A stretch of DNA of 64,000 nucleotides from Syntrophomonas wolfei subsp. methylbutyratica (GTDB lineage: Bacteria > Bacillota > Syntrophomonadia > Syntrophomonadales > Syntrophomonadaceae). The DNA lies in contig NZ_BBQT01000006.1 in NCBI RefSeq assembly GCF_001570625.1, positions 95,853-159,852 of the forward strand, read 5' to 3'. Below are positions 18,749 through 28,021 of the stretch, piece by piece (position 1 is the first letter of the stretch; each line of letters begins with the position of its first letter). The notes beneath the pieces were generated by a model that searched no databases, was not told the origin of the DNA, and saw nothing but the letters and a program-made list of their open reading frames with translations. The position numbers were made by a program, and so were the translations under genes.

Positions 18749-20137
18749 TTATTTAAAATAAGAACGAATTTCTTCCGCCAGGCTTTCCAGCTGCATTCCC
18801 CGGGAAGCCTTAAACAATATGGTATCACTGCTGCTCAGGCTTTGTTTAAGAAATTCTATGCTTTCTTCTTTGGAAAGGTAATGCTTGACCTGCTCTCCTG
18901 CCATGCCTGCTGCCCGGGCCGCTTCCGCCATCCATGCCGCCCGTTCCCCTATGCATATCAAAAGATCCACCTGGTTCTTAACCGCATGGCGACCAACTTC
19001 CCGGTGTCCCTCCTGCTCGTAATCACCCAATTCCAACATATCTCCCAAAACCGCTGCCAATTTGCCTTTTCCCCGCAGCTCCCGGCTGGTTTCCAGGGCA
19101 TTAATCATGGAAAGCGTATTAGCATTATAAGTATCATTGATTATCTTTCCCCCGGCAGGTAGAGGAATAATCTCCAGGCGCTGGGAACCCGGATTGAAAT
19201 TAAGCAGGCTGGACTTTATTTCTTCCATGGAAACCCCCAGCAGAAACGCCATGGCTGCAGCAGCCACTGCATTCATAGCCCATCTCCTTGAAGGCAACGG
19301 CAAGAACAGTTTTTCCGGCTGACCCAGGCAGATAAGACTTATTTCTATACCTTGATTTCTTATAGTAGTTTCCTCAATGCGAAAATCACAGGATTTACTA
19401 TAGCCAAAGCGGTATTTTTTGCCCGCATATGGCCGAACCGCTTCCTCCAGCAGTGGAGAATCCCCATTAATAAGAGCAAAGTCACCGGTCCTGAGAGTTG
19501 CCAGTACTTCCGCTTTTGCCCGGGCTATATTCTCCAGGCTGCCCAGGGTTTCCAGGTGTACCTTTTCCACATTGCTTATAAGGGCCGCGCTCGGCTGAGC
19601 TATTGCAGCCAGCTGCAACAATTCCCCCCGGCCCCTCATGGCCATTTCCAGTACCGCCACCTGATGAGTTTCATCCAGTTGCAATAAGGTCAAGGGAAGG
19701 CCAATTTCATTATTGTAATTGCCACTGCTTTTCAAGGTTTTAAAACGGGATTGCAGGCAGAGAGCTAAAACATCCTTGGTACTGGTTTTGCCAACACTGC
19801 CCGTAACCGCCACCACCGGTATATTGAAGCTGCGCCGGTAAGCAGCAGCCAGATCCTGCAAAGCATCAAGAGTATCATTAACCAGGATTAGAGCTTTACC
19901 GGGGCCGGCTTTAGTCAAGCAGTCCCCCCGGGAGACAACAACCACCGCAGCCCCATTTCTCCATGCATCCTCCAGAAAATCATGTCCATCAGAACTTTCT
20001 CCTTTAAAGGCAAAAAACAAATACCCGGGGTTAACTCGGCGTGAATCAATCTCCACCCCGCTAACTATGGTCTTTTCATTGCCAGCCAGGAGTTTTCCTT
20101 TAATACTATCTACAACAAAACCCAGCTCCAAATACAT
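18749..20137 (-). CDS. murF: UDP-MurNAc-tripeptide--D-alanyl-D-alanine ligase MurF, 462 aa
   Basis: It completes the pentapeptide precursor. The ATP loop is VTGSVGKTSTKDVL, and SGNYNNEIGLPLTLL and NDTYNANTLSM are characteristic. murE's TAA overlaps murF's ATG (TAATG), so the two are translationally coupled. The C-terminus (SRGMQLESLAEEI) is normal and ends at the edge of a repeat element, so the insertion did not truncate the protein. Confidence 0.97.
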   Translation of the reverse strand: MYLELGFVVDSIKGKLLAGNEKTIVSGVEIDSRRVNPGYLFFAFKGESSDGHDFLEDAWRNGAAVVVVSRGDCLTKAGPGKALILVNDTLDALQDLAAAYRRSFNIPVVAVTGSVGKTSTKDVLALCLQSRFKTLKSSGNYNNEIGLPLTLLQLDETHQVAVLEMAMRGRGELLQLAAIAQPSAALISNVEKVHLETLGSLENIARAKAEVLATLRTGDFALINGDSPLLEEAVRPYAGKKYRFGYSKSCDFRIEETTIRNQGIEISLICLGQPEKLFLPLPSRRWAMNAVAAAAMAFLLGVSMEEIKSSLLNFNPGSQRLEIIPLPAGGKIINDTYNANTLSMINALETSRELRGKGKLAAVLGDMLELGDYEQEGHREVGRHAVKNQVDLLICIGERAAWMAEAARAAGMAGEQVKHYLSKEESIEFLKQSLSSSDTILFKASRGMQLESLAEEIRSYFK

Positions 20138-21606
20138 TATTTTACCTTTCCTCTCAAGAATTCGGCTGCCACTTTCCGGTCATCGAATTCCAGGACCTGA
20201 TCCTTTACCAATTGATAGTTTTCATGCCCTTTCCCGGCTATAACCACCAAATCACCCGTGCGCGCCAGGTGAATAGCATGTCTTATAGCTTCTCTGCGGT
20301 CGGCAATTATAGCATAACGGGATTTTTCCACCTTATCCATCCCGGGAATTATCTCCGCAATAATGGCATGGGGGGCCTCACTGCGCGGGTTATCGGAAGT
20401 CACCACGCAAAAATCGCTGTATTTGGCGGCAATTTCACCCATAAGCGGTCTTTTACCCCGATCCCGGTCACCTCCACAGCCAAATACGCTAATCAAGCGC
20501 TTTTCCCCTAGTTCCCGGGCTGTTCGTAGAACATTTTCCAAACCATCGGGAGTATGAGCATAGTCCACAATCACCGCAAAATCCTGCCCGCAGTCGACCT
20601 TTTCAAAACGCCCCGGTACCCCCTCCACCCTGGCCAGAGCCGATTGAATTAAGCCTGGATCGATCCCCTCCTGCAAAGCAAAGCTGATGGCCGCCAAAGC
20701 ATTGTAAATACTAAAAAGACCAATGAGTTTCATATTTATAATAAGGCTTTTATCTCCGTACTGTAGCCGGAAACTACTGCCATTCAAGTCAATCTTGAGT
20801 TCGCCGGCTTGATAATCGGCTCTCTTTTTTATTCCATAACTACGGCAAGGGATTGCGGCAGCCTGAAAAATCTCTTCGGCCCAGGGGTCATCGATATTGA
20901 TAATAGCAAAATTTTGCTCTTCTGCTTTTATCATTTGAAAGAGCTGAAGCTTGGCCGCCCGGTAATTATCCATATTTTGATGAAAATCCAGGTGGTCCTG
21001 AGTCAAGTTGGTAAATACCGCCACATTGAAATCTATCTCTGCCACCCGCTGCAGCTGCAAAGCGTGCGATGATACCTCCATTACTATATAATCGGCCTTT
21101 TCCTCCCGGCATAAAGCCATAAATTTCTCAATCTCCAGAGCTTCCGGGGTAGTGTGTTGCATTTCTCTTTGCATTTTACCGACCTGGGCATAAAGAGTGC
21201 CCATTATGGCCGTTTTCTTACCCGTCTCTTCCAAAATAGCCTTGATTAAATGCGTGGTAGTAGTTTTACCATTAGTTCCGGTAACTGCAACCACCCTCAT
21301 GGATTTTGAAGGCCGGCGATAATAGTTGGCCGCCAACAAGGCCAGAGCACTACGGGTGTCGGGAGTGGTAAGCAAAGTCGCTTTTCCCTCCGTATCCAGC
21401 TGTCTTTCGGCCAAAACCGCCCCGGCTCCATTCTCAATTGCCTGTCCGGCAAACAGGTGACCATCACTCTTCAAACCGCTAATGCAGATAAAAATATCCC
21501 CCGGCTTAACCCGTCTGGAATCATAAGCAATTCCACTAATCTCCCTATCTAAAGGACCATCCTGCAGCTCTATGGTTAAATTTTCAATTAATTCCACCAG
21601 CTTCAA
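20137..21606 (-). CDS. murE: UDP-MurNAc-dipeptide--diaminopimelate ligase MurE, 489 aa
   Basis: It adds the third amino acid of the stem peptide. The ATP loop is VTGTNGKTTTTHLIK, and VMEVSSHALQL and FTNLTQDHLDFH are present. The substrate loop reads SDNPRSEAP, and DNPR is the signature for meso-diaminopimelate rather than lysine. The wall is therefore predicted to be the DAP-type usual for this group. The gene overlaps murF by one base. Confidence 0.97.
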   Translation of the reverse strand: MKLVELIENLTIELQDGPLDREISGIAYDSRRVKPGDIFICISGLKSDGHLFAGQAIENGAGAVLAERQLDTEGKATLLTTPDTRSALALLAANYYRRPSKSMRVVAVTGTNGKTTTTHLIKAILEETGKKTAIMGTLYAQVGKMQREMQHTTPEALEIEKFMALCREEKADYIVMEVSSHALQLQRVAEIDFNVAVFTNLTQDHLDFHQNMDNYRAAKLQLFQMIKAEEQNFAIINIDDPWAEEIFQAAAIPCRSYGIKKRADYQAGELKIDLNGSSFRLQYGDKSLIINMKLIGLFSIYNALAAISFALQEGIDPGLIQSALARVEGVPGRFEKVDCGQDFAVIVDYAHTPDGLENVLRTARELGEKRLISVFGCGGDRDRGKRPLMGEIAAKYSDFCVVTSDNPRSEAPHAIIAEIIPGMDKVEKSRYAIIADRREAIRHAIHLARTGDLVVIAGKGHENYQLVKDQVLEFDDRKVAAEFLRGKVK

Positions 21607-21698
21607 AAGCAGTCCCCCTTTTTCTCATTCTCCCAGCATGCCCGGTATTTCAACTCTAAAAACCCCTGACCCCTTGACCCCTCACGCCTCACTTCCCC

Positions 21699-23819
21699 TT
21701 ATTCTCCCACCGGCTGGAACTTAACCTTTATGCTGGAGCCACTGCTTACCACTTTCCCGGCCTCAGGCAATTGCTGGTAAGCCAGGCCATATCCCTCCGG
21801 TACTAAATGAAGCCCCAGATCAGCCAGTATTCTGGCTACTTCTTTCATTGATTTCCCCTGTAAATCGGGAATAGTAACCTCGGCGCCTTCCTTTCCCCCT
21901 TCAAAGGGAGAAAGATGGATTATAACCTCAGAATCCCGCTCCACTTTAGTATGGGCCCGGGGAGTCTGCTGCCATACCACAGTACCGCTGCCATCGATCT
22001 CGACTCTCAAACCCCGTGCCTTGATTAGGGAACTGGCCTCTGACACTGGCAGGTTAACTACATCAGGCACTATAAGCTGTTCCTTTTGCTCTATGCTTTG
22101 CCCATCCTTGCCCGAATTATACCTGGGTATTTCCAGGTATTTGAAGGAATCATTCAGGATTTCCCGAAAAGCCGGTGCCGCCACCCAGCCTCCATAATAG
22201 GGGTAACCCTTGGGAGCATCAACCACTACAATGCCCAACAGCCGCGGCTGGTCAGCCGGAGCAAAGCCTACAAAAGAAGCTACATGCTCATTGCTCATGT
22301 ATCTCCCATCAGGGCCTACTTTTTGGGCCGTACCTGTTTTCCCGGCAACCTTATAGCCCTCCAAATAAGCATTCCGTCCCGTCCCATTTACCACTTCGCC
22401 TTCCAGCATTCCACAAAGTTCCCGGGCGGTTTCGGGGGAAATAACCTGCCTCACCACCTGGGGCTCAACTTTTTTTATAACATTTCCCTTATCATCTATA
22501 ACCTGTTTCAATAAATGCGGCTTCATCAGCTTACCCTCATTGGCCACCGCCCCTACCGCTGTCAGCAACTGTATGGGAGTTACCGCATTGGCCTGCCCCA
22601 TGGCCATGGTGGCCAGTTCAATCTGCTGCGCTGAAGCCCGGGGAATAAGAATCCCTTCCGCCTCACCGGGCAGGTCAATACCGGTTTTTTGTCCAAAACC
22701 AAAAGCCTTGAGATATTTATAGTAGTTTTCCAGACCTAACTCCAAACCTATCTGTATAAAAGCTACATTACAAGATTTCTCAATAGTCTGGGCAAAGCTC
22801 TGGCTGCCGTGGGGTTTTCTGTCCGGGCAGCCAATAACCTCTTTACCCACCTTAATATAACCAGGACAATAAAACCGGCTTTCCGCATTCACCACACCTT
22901 CCTGCAAAGCCATAGCCGCAGTGGTTATCTTCATAGTGGAACCCGGTTCATAACTATCGTTGATGCCATAATTCCGGCGATTGCTGACCGCATATGCCGA
23001 AAAATCATTGGGGTCGAAAGTAGGACGGGAAGCCAGCGCCAGTATTTCTCCGGTTGACACATCCATTATTATGGCCGCAGCTGATTTAGCTTTTCTTTCG
23101 TTAAAGACTTTGTCGACTTCCCTTTCCGCAATATACTGAATAGTTTCATCAATGGTTAATATCAAATTAGCCCCATCAACCGGAGGGATAAACTTATGAG
23201 TAGCTTCGGGAATAGGCCGGTTGACGGCATCATGCTCTATGATTATGCGGCCTTTGGTTCCCCCCACCAGTTTGTCGTAATAAAAATCAACCCCTTCGAG
23301 ACCGTTGTTGTCCACCCCGGCAATACCCAGCACATGACTGGCCAAAGTACCTTTGGGATAATAGCGGCGGCTTTCTTCCGTAAGCCCGATTCCCGGCAAA
23401 TCCATTTTTCTTATTACTTTCGATTTTTCCGGATCAATCTGTCGTTTTACCCATTCGAAAGAACTATTCCGGCTAATTCGGCGCAACAAGCTTTCTTCGT
23501 CCATTTCCAAGACCTGTGCCAGCTTAGCGGCAATCTCCTTTTGCTGCCCCTTACTGCAAACTTCAGCCGGAATGGCATAGACCGAATCAGCGCTTACGGA
23601 AATAGCTAATTCATTGCCATTGCGGTCATAGATTATACCTCTTTTGGATTCTACCGGCACATCCCGCATCCGGTTTTGCAGCGCTTTTTCCGAGAGCTCG
23701 GCCCCTTTGACAAATTGTACCCAAAAGACCCTGCTCCCCAAAAGTAAAAATATAATGACAAAGAAGAAAAAAAGCGTAGCAATACGCTTTCTTACTATGA
23801 AACCGGTGGTTTGCATCAA
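21699..23819 (-). CDS. spoVD: class B penicillin-binding protein with two PASTA domains (SpoVD/FtsI), 706 aa
   Basis: This is a transpeptidase for septal or spore peptidoglycan. It has an N-terminal membrane helix at about 12-28, then a dimerisation domain and the penicillin-binding domain. Active-site motifs are all present: SYEPGSTMK (Ser294, Lys297), SCN at 349-351 and KTGTAQ at 494-499. Two PASTA domains follow (IVPDVVNLPVSEASSLIKARG and VTIPDLQGKSMKEVARILADL begin them). PASTA domains are typical of SpoVD and of Gram-positive PBP2x-type enzymes. As the only PBP in this cluster it may serve vegetative division too, so the symbol is tentative. Confidence 0.9.
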   Translation of the reverse strand: MMQTTGFIVRKRIATLFFFFVIIFLLLGSRVFWVQFVKGAELSEKALQNRMRDVPVESKRGIIYDRNGNELAISVSADSVYAIPAEVCSKGQQKEIAAKLAQVLEMDEESLLRRISRNSSFEWVKRQIDPEKSKVIRKMDLPGIGLTEESRRYYPKGTLASHVLGIAGVDNNGLEGVDFYYDKLVGGTKGRIIIEHDAVNRPIPEATHKFIPPVDGANLILTIDETIQYIAEREVDKVFNERKAKSAAAIIMDVSTGEILALASRPTFDPNDFSAYAVSNRRNYGINDSYEPGSTMKITTAAMALQEGVVNAESRFYCPGYIKVGKEVIGCPDRKPHGSQSFAQTIEKSCNVAFIQIGLELGLENYYKYLKAFGFGQKTGIDLPGEAEGILIPRASAQQIELATMAMGQANAVTPIQLLTAVGAVANEGKLMKPHLLKQVIDDKGNVIKKVEPQVVRQVISPETARELCGMLEGEVVNGTGRNAYLEGYKVAGKTGTAQKVGPDGRYMSNEHVASFVGFAPADQPRLLGIVVVDAPKGYPYYGGWVAAPAFREILNDSFKYLEIPRYNSGKDGQSIEQKEQLIVPDVVNLPVSEASSLIKARGLRVEIDGSGTVVWQQTPRAHTKVERDSEVIIHLSPFEGGKEGAEVTIPDLQGKSMKEVARILADLGLHLVPEGYGLAYQQLPEAGKVVSSGSSIKVKFQPVGE

Positions 23820-23834
23820 TATCCACCTCGTTCT

Positions 23835-24335
23835 TTAGTTGCTTCGGGCGGCCAAACGAATCAAATTATCATAGATCTTTTTTAAAGCCTTTTCCTGATC
23901 ACGATTGGCAACATTTACAGAATCTTGTTTCACTGCCGTCTCCCCTCTCCGCTCGGAAGGAATCACCACCGCAAAATTTAAATCTTCTTCCGCTTTTACC
24001 ATGCCCAAATCCTTTGTAGCCAGTAGTTCTATCCTATCCAGAGAACTTTTCTGGGCTATTTCATACTCAATACGCTGGTTGGAGGCTTGTAGTTTTTCAA
24101 TATCCTTTTGCAGCCCTACAATCTGGTAACCCATAGTGGATATCGTTATACATAGAAAAACTATTAATAAAGCCCAGGCAAAGAAAAACAGCCCACCCTT
24201 AAACAACCAGGTTTTTCGGCAATCAATTTTTTTATAAGTCCTTCGTATCTTTCTGCTTTGCCTGCTTTGCAGTTCCTGCTGGATAGCTCCGGGAGTATCC
24301 AGAACTCTAGCTAAACTATGGCCTGCCTGTAACAT
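23835..24335 (-). CDS. ftsL: cell division protein FtsL-like, 166 aa
   Basis: A bitopic protein with a long basic cytoplasmic N-terminus, one membrane helix (FFFAWALLIVFLCITIS at about 50-66) and a leucine-rich periplasmic coiled coil (IVGLQKDIEKLQASNQRIEYEIA). The place between rsmH and the PBP gene is the invariant FtsL slot. Sequence conservation in this family is poor, so the call relies on topology and context. The 40 residues after the coiled coil are longer than in many FtsL proteins. Confidence 0.8.
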   Translation of the reverse strand: MLQAGHSLARVLDTPGAIQQELQSRQSRKIRRTYKKIDCRKTWLFKGGLFFFAWALLIVFLCITISTMGYQIVGLQKDIEKLQASNQRIEYEIAQKSSLDRIELLATKDLGMVKAEEDLNFAVVIPSERRGETAVKQDSVNVANRDQEKALKKIYDNLIRLAARSN

Positions 24336-24368
24336 ATCTTTATTCTTCCTCCCCTGAATATAGAACTT

Positions 24369-25286
24369 TTAGATTTTTTCGGCTACCCGCAGTTTGGCGC
24401 TTCGAGCGCGGGGGTTAGCCTCAGATTCCTCTTTTGAAGCCACTATCGGCTTACGGCTTATTATTTTCAATTCCGCCTGGTGCCCGCAGGTACAAATCGG
24501 GCTTTGGCTGGGACAAATACAAGTCCGGGCCCGGTTTTTCATGAATTCCTTGACCATCCGGTCTTCCAGAGAATGAAAAGTGATAACACACAACCTGCCC
24601 CCTGTTTTCAATGCTTCCAGAGCCTGCGGCAAAACTTCCCTTAAAGCATCCAATTCACTATTGACCGCCATTCTTAAGGCCTGAAAGCTCTTGCGTGCCG
24701 GGTGTTTTCCCCGGCGGTAGGCAGCCGGTACCGCTGCTTTGATAATTTCCACCAGTTGCAGAGTGCTGTCTATACTCCCGGTCTTTCTGTGTTTCGTTAT
24801 AGCCGCAGCTATGCGCCGGGAATAACGCTCCTCACCAAAATCAAATAGTATTTGCGCAATCTTCTCTTCCGGATAAAAGTTTATAATCTCCCAGGCTTTT
24901 AAATCCTGTTCCTGATTCATCCTCATATCCAGGCCGGCATCTTCATGAAAACTGAAACCCCTCTCCGGCGTATCCAATTGAAATGAAGATACCCCCAGGT
25001 CTAACAACACCCCATCTACCGCTGAGATTCCTTCATGCTCCAACATCTGCTTTAGATTCCTGAAATCTCCATGGACAAAAGTAACATTGGGCAACGGTAA
25101 TCGCTGCCTGCTCTGTTCCAGAATAGCCATATCCTTATCAATAGCCAGCACCCGGGCGCCAGCCTTCAGGTGCTGGAGAAGCTTTTCCAGATGTCCCCCT
25201 CCTCCCAGCGTACAGTCAACATAGCAACCCTTAGGATCACCCAGCAGACTGGATATAACCTCATCAAGCAAAACGGGTATATGCAA
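24369..25286 (-). CDS. rsmH: 16S rRNA (cytosine-1402 N4) methyltransferase RsmH (MraW), 305 aa
   Basis: It methylates C1402 in the decoding centre of 16S rRNA. It has the AdoMet motif DCTLGGGGHLEKLL, followed by VLLDLGVSSFQLD and the inserted alpha-helical domain with NFYPEEKIAQILFDFGEERYS. The C-terminal end shows CVITFHSLEDRMVKEF and NPRARSAKLRVAEKI. It is the second gene after mraZ, with a 13-base gap. Confidence 0.97.
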   Translation of the reverse strand: MHIPVLLDEVISSLLGDPKGCYVDCTLGGGGHLEKLLQHLKAGARVLAIDKDMAILEQSRQRLPLPNVTFVHGDFRNLKQMLEHEGISAVDGVLLDLGVSSFQLDTPERGFSFHEDAGLDMRMNQEQDLKAWEIINFYPEEKIAQILFDFGEERYSRRIAAAITKHRKTGSIDSTLQLVEIIKAAVPAAYRRGKHPARKSFQALRMAVNSELDALREVLPQALEALKTGGRLCVITFHSLEDRMVKEFMKNRARTCICPSQSPICTCGHQAELKIISRKPIVASKEESEANPRARSAKLRVAEKI

Positions 25287-25299
25287 AAGCTAACCACTC

Positions 25300-25731
25300 C
25301 TATATTCCCAGATCAACCAGGCTTTCCGCAATTTCCTCGTAAGATGATTGTGCATTCTCGTTATAGTCTGTCCATTTTTCTATAGACCAAATCTCAACCC
25401 TGGTACCTACGCCAATTATTATTACATCCCGGTCAATCCCCGCATATTCCCTGAGGTTGAGCGGCAATACCGACCGTCCTTGCCTATCCAAATCCAACTC
25501 GGCAGCTCCCGAGAAAAAAAAACGCACAAAAGAACGCACATCCGCCCGTGTGAACGGAAGTGAACGCAACTTTTTCTCAATAAGCTGCCATTCATCCTGG
25601 GGATAGAGAAAAATACAATTATCCAATCCCTTGGTAGCCACAAATTTGTAGCCAATCTCTTCACGGAATTTTGCCGGAATTGTAATTCTGCCCTTTTCAT
25701 CCAGTGAATGTTGATATTCGCCTAAGAACAT
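25300..25731 (-). CDS. mraZ: transcriptional regulator MraZ, 143 aa
   Basis: This AbrB-fold regulator heads the division and cell-wall cluster. It has the two-fold repeated DXXXR signatures (SLDEKGRITIPAKFR and DLDRQGRSVLPLNLREYAG) and FLYPQDEWQLIEKKL. In other bacteria MraZ oligomers bind direct repeats upstream of their own gene and repress the cluster. Three matching 10-bp-spaced repeats are present upstream here. The start ATG is followed immediately by the conserved FLGEYQHSLDEKG. Confidence 0.96.
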   Translation of the reverse strand: MFLGEYQHSLDEKGRITIPAKFREEIGYKFVATKGLDNCIFLYPQDEWQLIEKKLRSLPFTRADVRSFVRFFFSGAAELDLDRQGRSVLPLNLREYAGIDRDVIIIGVGTRVEIWSIEKWTDYNENAQSSYEEIAESLVDLGI

Positions 25732-25762
25732 TTGTTCTGCCCCTTCTGAGCTTTTTATTGGG

Positions 25763-25793
25763 ATTATACTCCACTTTACTCCACTTTACTCCA
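25763..25793 (-). promoter_or_regulatory. MraZ-type operator: three 10-bp direct repeats against a TATAAT box
   Basis: On the minus strand GTGGAGTAAA occurs twice in a row, followed by GTGGAGTATAAT. TGGAG is thus repeated exactly every 10 bases (25769-25773, 25779-25783, 25789-25793 on the plus strand), and the last repeat runs into a perfect TATAAT (25763-25768). There is no good -35 box 17 bases upstream; the repeats occupy that space. Known MraZ boxes are short TGG-containing direct repeats at one-turn spacing, so this fits autoregulation of the cluster. Confidence 0.75.
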
Positions 25794-25988
25794 CCTTATT
25801 CTATTCGCCCCAATCATTATCCTTCTTTGTGAAATTTTTTACAAACACAAAAGTTGCGGCTTATCGACATTCAAGCCTTGTAGCTGCTTTATTTGAGCTC
25901 ATTCGGCAATTTTTTTGCAAAGAAAAAATTGCACTCTTGCCCCATAAAAAATTAGACCCTGGTCCTAAGCCTAATGTCCAAAAATAGA

Positions 25989-26020
25989 CAAAAAAAGAGC
26001 CGAGTCTCCTCACTCGGCTC
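25989..26020 (-). terminator. rho-independent terminator after the ACT-domain gene
   Basis: On the minus strand GAGCCGAGT-GAGGAG-ACTCGGCTC forms a perfect 9-bp stem followed by TTTTTTTG. It ends the paaK-ACT transcript and separates it from the mraZ promoter region. The rest of 25794-26105 shows no gene. Confidence 0.85.
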
Positions 26021-26105
26021 AGAATATTTGACAATATTTATGTTTTCGCGCGGTTGTATTCTAATCCCATTGCAATAACTTAACAACTTAAGTGCCTGGC
26101 ACCTG

Positions 26106-26534
26106 CTATAAACGGTAGAGCTGGGACTCATCCAGGAACTTTATTCCTTTTTGGCGGAATATTTCGCTGGTCTTTTCGCTGTCCTCAACCTTCAAAACTA
26201 CCAGGGCATCATTGCCTGATGTACCAATAAACGCATATAAATACTCAATATTAAGATTTTCCTCATGCATCTGTTCCAGTACGGTTGCCAGCCCGCCGGG
26301 AGAATCAGCTACTTGAACCGCCAGCACCTCTGTTTCACTGACGGTAAAGCCATTTTCCTTCAAAACCTGATAGGCTCTATCCGGTTCATTGACTATCAAT
26401 CGCAATATCCCAAAATCAGAAGTATCCGCAATTGACAGGGCTCTGATGTTGATTCCCGCAGTCCCCAGAACCCGGGTAACATGAGAGAGTCTTCCCGCCT
26501 TGTTCTCTAAAAATACCGAAATCTGTTTAGCCAC
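26106..26534 (-). CDS. tandem ACT-domain protein, 142 aa
   Basis: Two ACT domains fill the protein. The first is at about 3-70 (ISVFLENKAGRLSHVTRVLG) and the second at about 72-140 (VLAVQVADSPGGLATVLEQM). Proteins of this kind are regularly encoded beside phenylacetate-CoA ligases and are thought to bind an amino acid or aromatic ligand. No enzymatic domain is present. It lies 12 bases after the ligase gene and before a terminator. Confidence 0.85.
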   Translation of the reverse strand: MAKQISVFLENKAGRLSHVTRVLGTAGINIRALSIADTSDFGILRLIVNEPDRAYQVLKENGFTVSETEVLAVQVADSPGGLATVLEQMHEENLNIEYLYAFIGTSGNDALVVLKVEDSEKTSEIFRQKGIKFLDESQLYRL

Positions 26535-26546
26535 TGCTTTCCCTCC

Positions 26547-27848
26547 TTACACATTTCTCTTGTCTATCACTCTTTGAGCTTTGCCTTCACTCCGAGGTAT
26601 GGATTTGGGTTCGACCAGCCTTACTTTTACCCCTATGCCCAGATTGCTCTCCAAATCTTTACGGATTAACCCCCCCAGTTCTTCTAATTTGCGCACTTCA
26701 TCGCTGAATAAACGCTCGGAAACCTCTACCTGCACTTCCAGTTGATCCAGATTGCCCTTCCGGTCCACTATCAGCAGGTAATGGGGTTCCACTCCGGGAA
26801 TGTTAAGCAGAACGCTTTCCACCATGGAGGGAAAAACATTTACCCCCCGAATAATTACCATGTCATCAGAACGGCCGAGAACCTTTTGCATGCGGACATG
26901 GGTTCTCCCGCAATCACAGCGTGTTCTCTCCAGGGTAGTAAGGTCGCGGGTACGGTACCTGATTAAAGGCAGCGCTTCTTTGGTAATACTGGTTATGACC
27001 AACTCACCCGGGCAGCCATCCGGCAGAACTTCTTCGGTAAGCGGGTCAATAATCTCGGCCAGAAAATGGTCCTCAGCGATATGCAGACCATTTTTACAGG
27101 AGCATTCAATGGCTACACCCGGACCGATAATCTCACTCAAACCGTAAATATCAAAGGCATTTATTCCCAGTTTATTCTCTATTTCCCGGCGCATACTCTC
27201 CGACCAGGGTTCGGCTCCAAAAACCCCGGCTTTCAGTTTTAAATCATTTGGTTCAATCCCGCCCTCCAGCATAGCCTCATGCATAAACAAGGCATAGGAA
27301 GGGGTGCAGGTAAGCAGGGTGGTTCCAAAATCCTGCATCAGCATCACCTGCCGGCGGGTATTGCCGCCGGAAGTGGGGATAACCGAAGCCCCTATTCGCT
27401 CAGCCCCGTAGTGTATTCCCAATCCTCCGGTGAACAGCCCGTAGCCATATGAATTCTGAATTACCGCGTTTTTGGTGGCTCCCGCACTGGTCAAGGCCCG
27501 GGCCATCAGCTCAGCCCATATTTCGATGTCTTTTTTGGTATAACCAACTACCGTTGGTTTTCCCGTGGTTCCGGATGAAGAATGAATCCTGACCACTTCG
27601 CTCATCGGTACGGCAAAAAGATTAAAGGGGTAATTATCGCGCAAATCCTGTTTGGTGGTGAACGGTAGTTGTTTTAAATCATCCAGGCTCCGTATATCTT
27701 CTGCCGTAATGCCGACCTGGCTTAGTTTCTCCTTATAGGTGGGAACAAAAGCATAGGTTCTGAATACCGTTTCTTTTAACCTTCTTAACTGTAGTTTTTC
27801 CAGCTCTTCCCTGGGCATACATTCCTTTTCCTTATCCCAGTACAACAT
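26547..27848 (-). CDS. paaK: phenylacetate-CoA ligase (PaaK family), 433 aa
   Basis: An adenylate-forming acid-CoA ligase. The phosphate-binding loop [17 protein letters not shown] and the adenylate motif [14 protein letters not shown] are present. The C-terminal domain has RYRTRDLT and [13 protein letters not shown]. The length is that of the short PaaK group. No phenylacetate epoxidation genes are nearby, as expected for an anaerobe. In such organisms these ligases activate phenylacetate, indoleacetate or related aromatic acids, and the exact substrate cannot be read from the sequence. It is co-transcribed with the tandem ACT protein. Confidence 0.9.
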   Translation of the reverse strand: MLYWDKEKECMPREELEKLQLRRLKETVFRTYAFVPTYKEKLSQVGITAEDIRSLDDLKQLPFTTKQDLRDNYPFNLFAVPMSEVVRIHSSSGTTGKPTVVGYTKKDIEIWAELMARALTSAGATKNAVIQNSYGYGLFTGGLGIHYGAERIGASVIPTSGGNTRRQVMLMQDFGTTLLTCTPSYALFMHEAMLEGGIEPNDLKLKAGVFGAEPWSESMRREIENKLGINAFDIYGLSEIIGPGVAIECSCKNGLHIAEDHFLAEIIDPLTEEVLPDGCPGELVITSITKEALPLIRYRTRDLTTLERTRCDCGRTHVRMQKVLGRSDDMVIIRGVNVFPSMVESVLLNIPGVEPHYLLIVDRKGNLDQLEVQVEVSERLFSDEVRKLEELGGLIRKDLESNLGIGVKVRLVEPKSIPRSEGKAQRVIDKRNV

Positions 27849-27883
27849 TAATTCTACCTCCTTTATTAATTTCCTCCCTTGTC

Positions 27884-27912
27884 ATGGGGACGGGGTTATT
27901 GACAACTTATTT
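27884..27912. repeat. GACGGGGTTRTTGACAACTT repeat unit
   Basis: GTCATGGGGACGGGGTTATT followed by GACAACTTA is a lightly diverged copy of the unit at 14773 and 14876, and the inverse of those at 28720 and 28774. It lies upstream of paaK. Confidence 0.65.
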
Positions 27913-27929
27913 GCCCCTCACTTTTCTAA

Positions 27930-28021
27930 TCAAAAAGTTATTAGTATTAATAAATATACCGCTCCAGCGCCCTTAATAGCGACCGCAGGGAGCATCAGTT
28001 GTGCCCGGCAGGGCGCTTCGC
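27930..28021 (-). repeat. fragment of the dispersed element overlapping the end of the endonuclease III-like gene
   Basis: TCAAAAAGTTATTAGTATT, then ATAAATATACCGCTCCAGCG, then CCTTAATAGCGACCGCAGGG and the GTGCCCGGCAGGGCGCTTCG module match the right-hand part of the family in reverse orientation. The left half is missing. The gene's last eight codons and its stop lie inside this fragment. Confidence 0.75.

Noticed and set aside
26106..27848. Catabolic phenylacetate operon
   Set aside because: Only the ligase and an ACT protein are present. No ring-oxidation or transport genes are nearby, so a pathway is not claimed.
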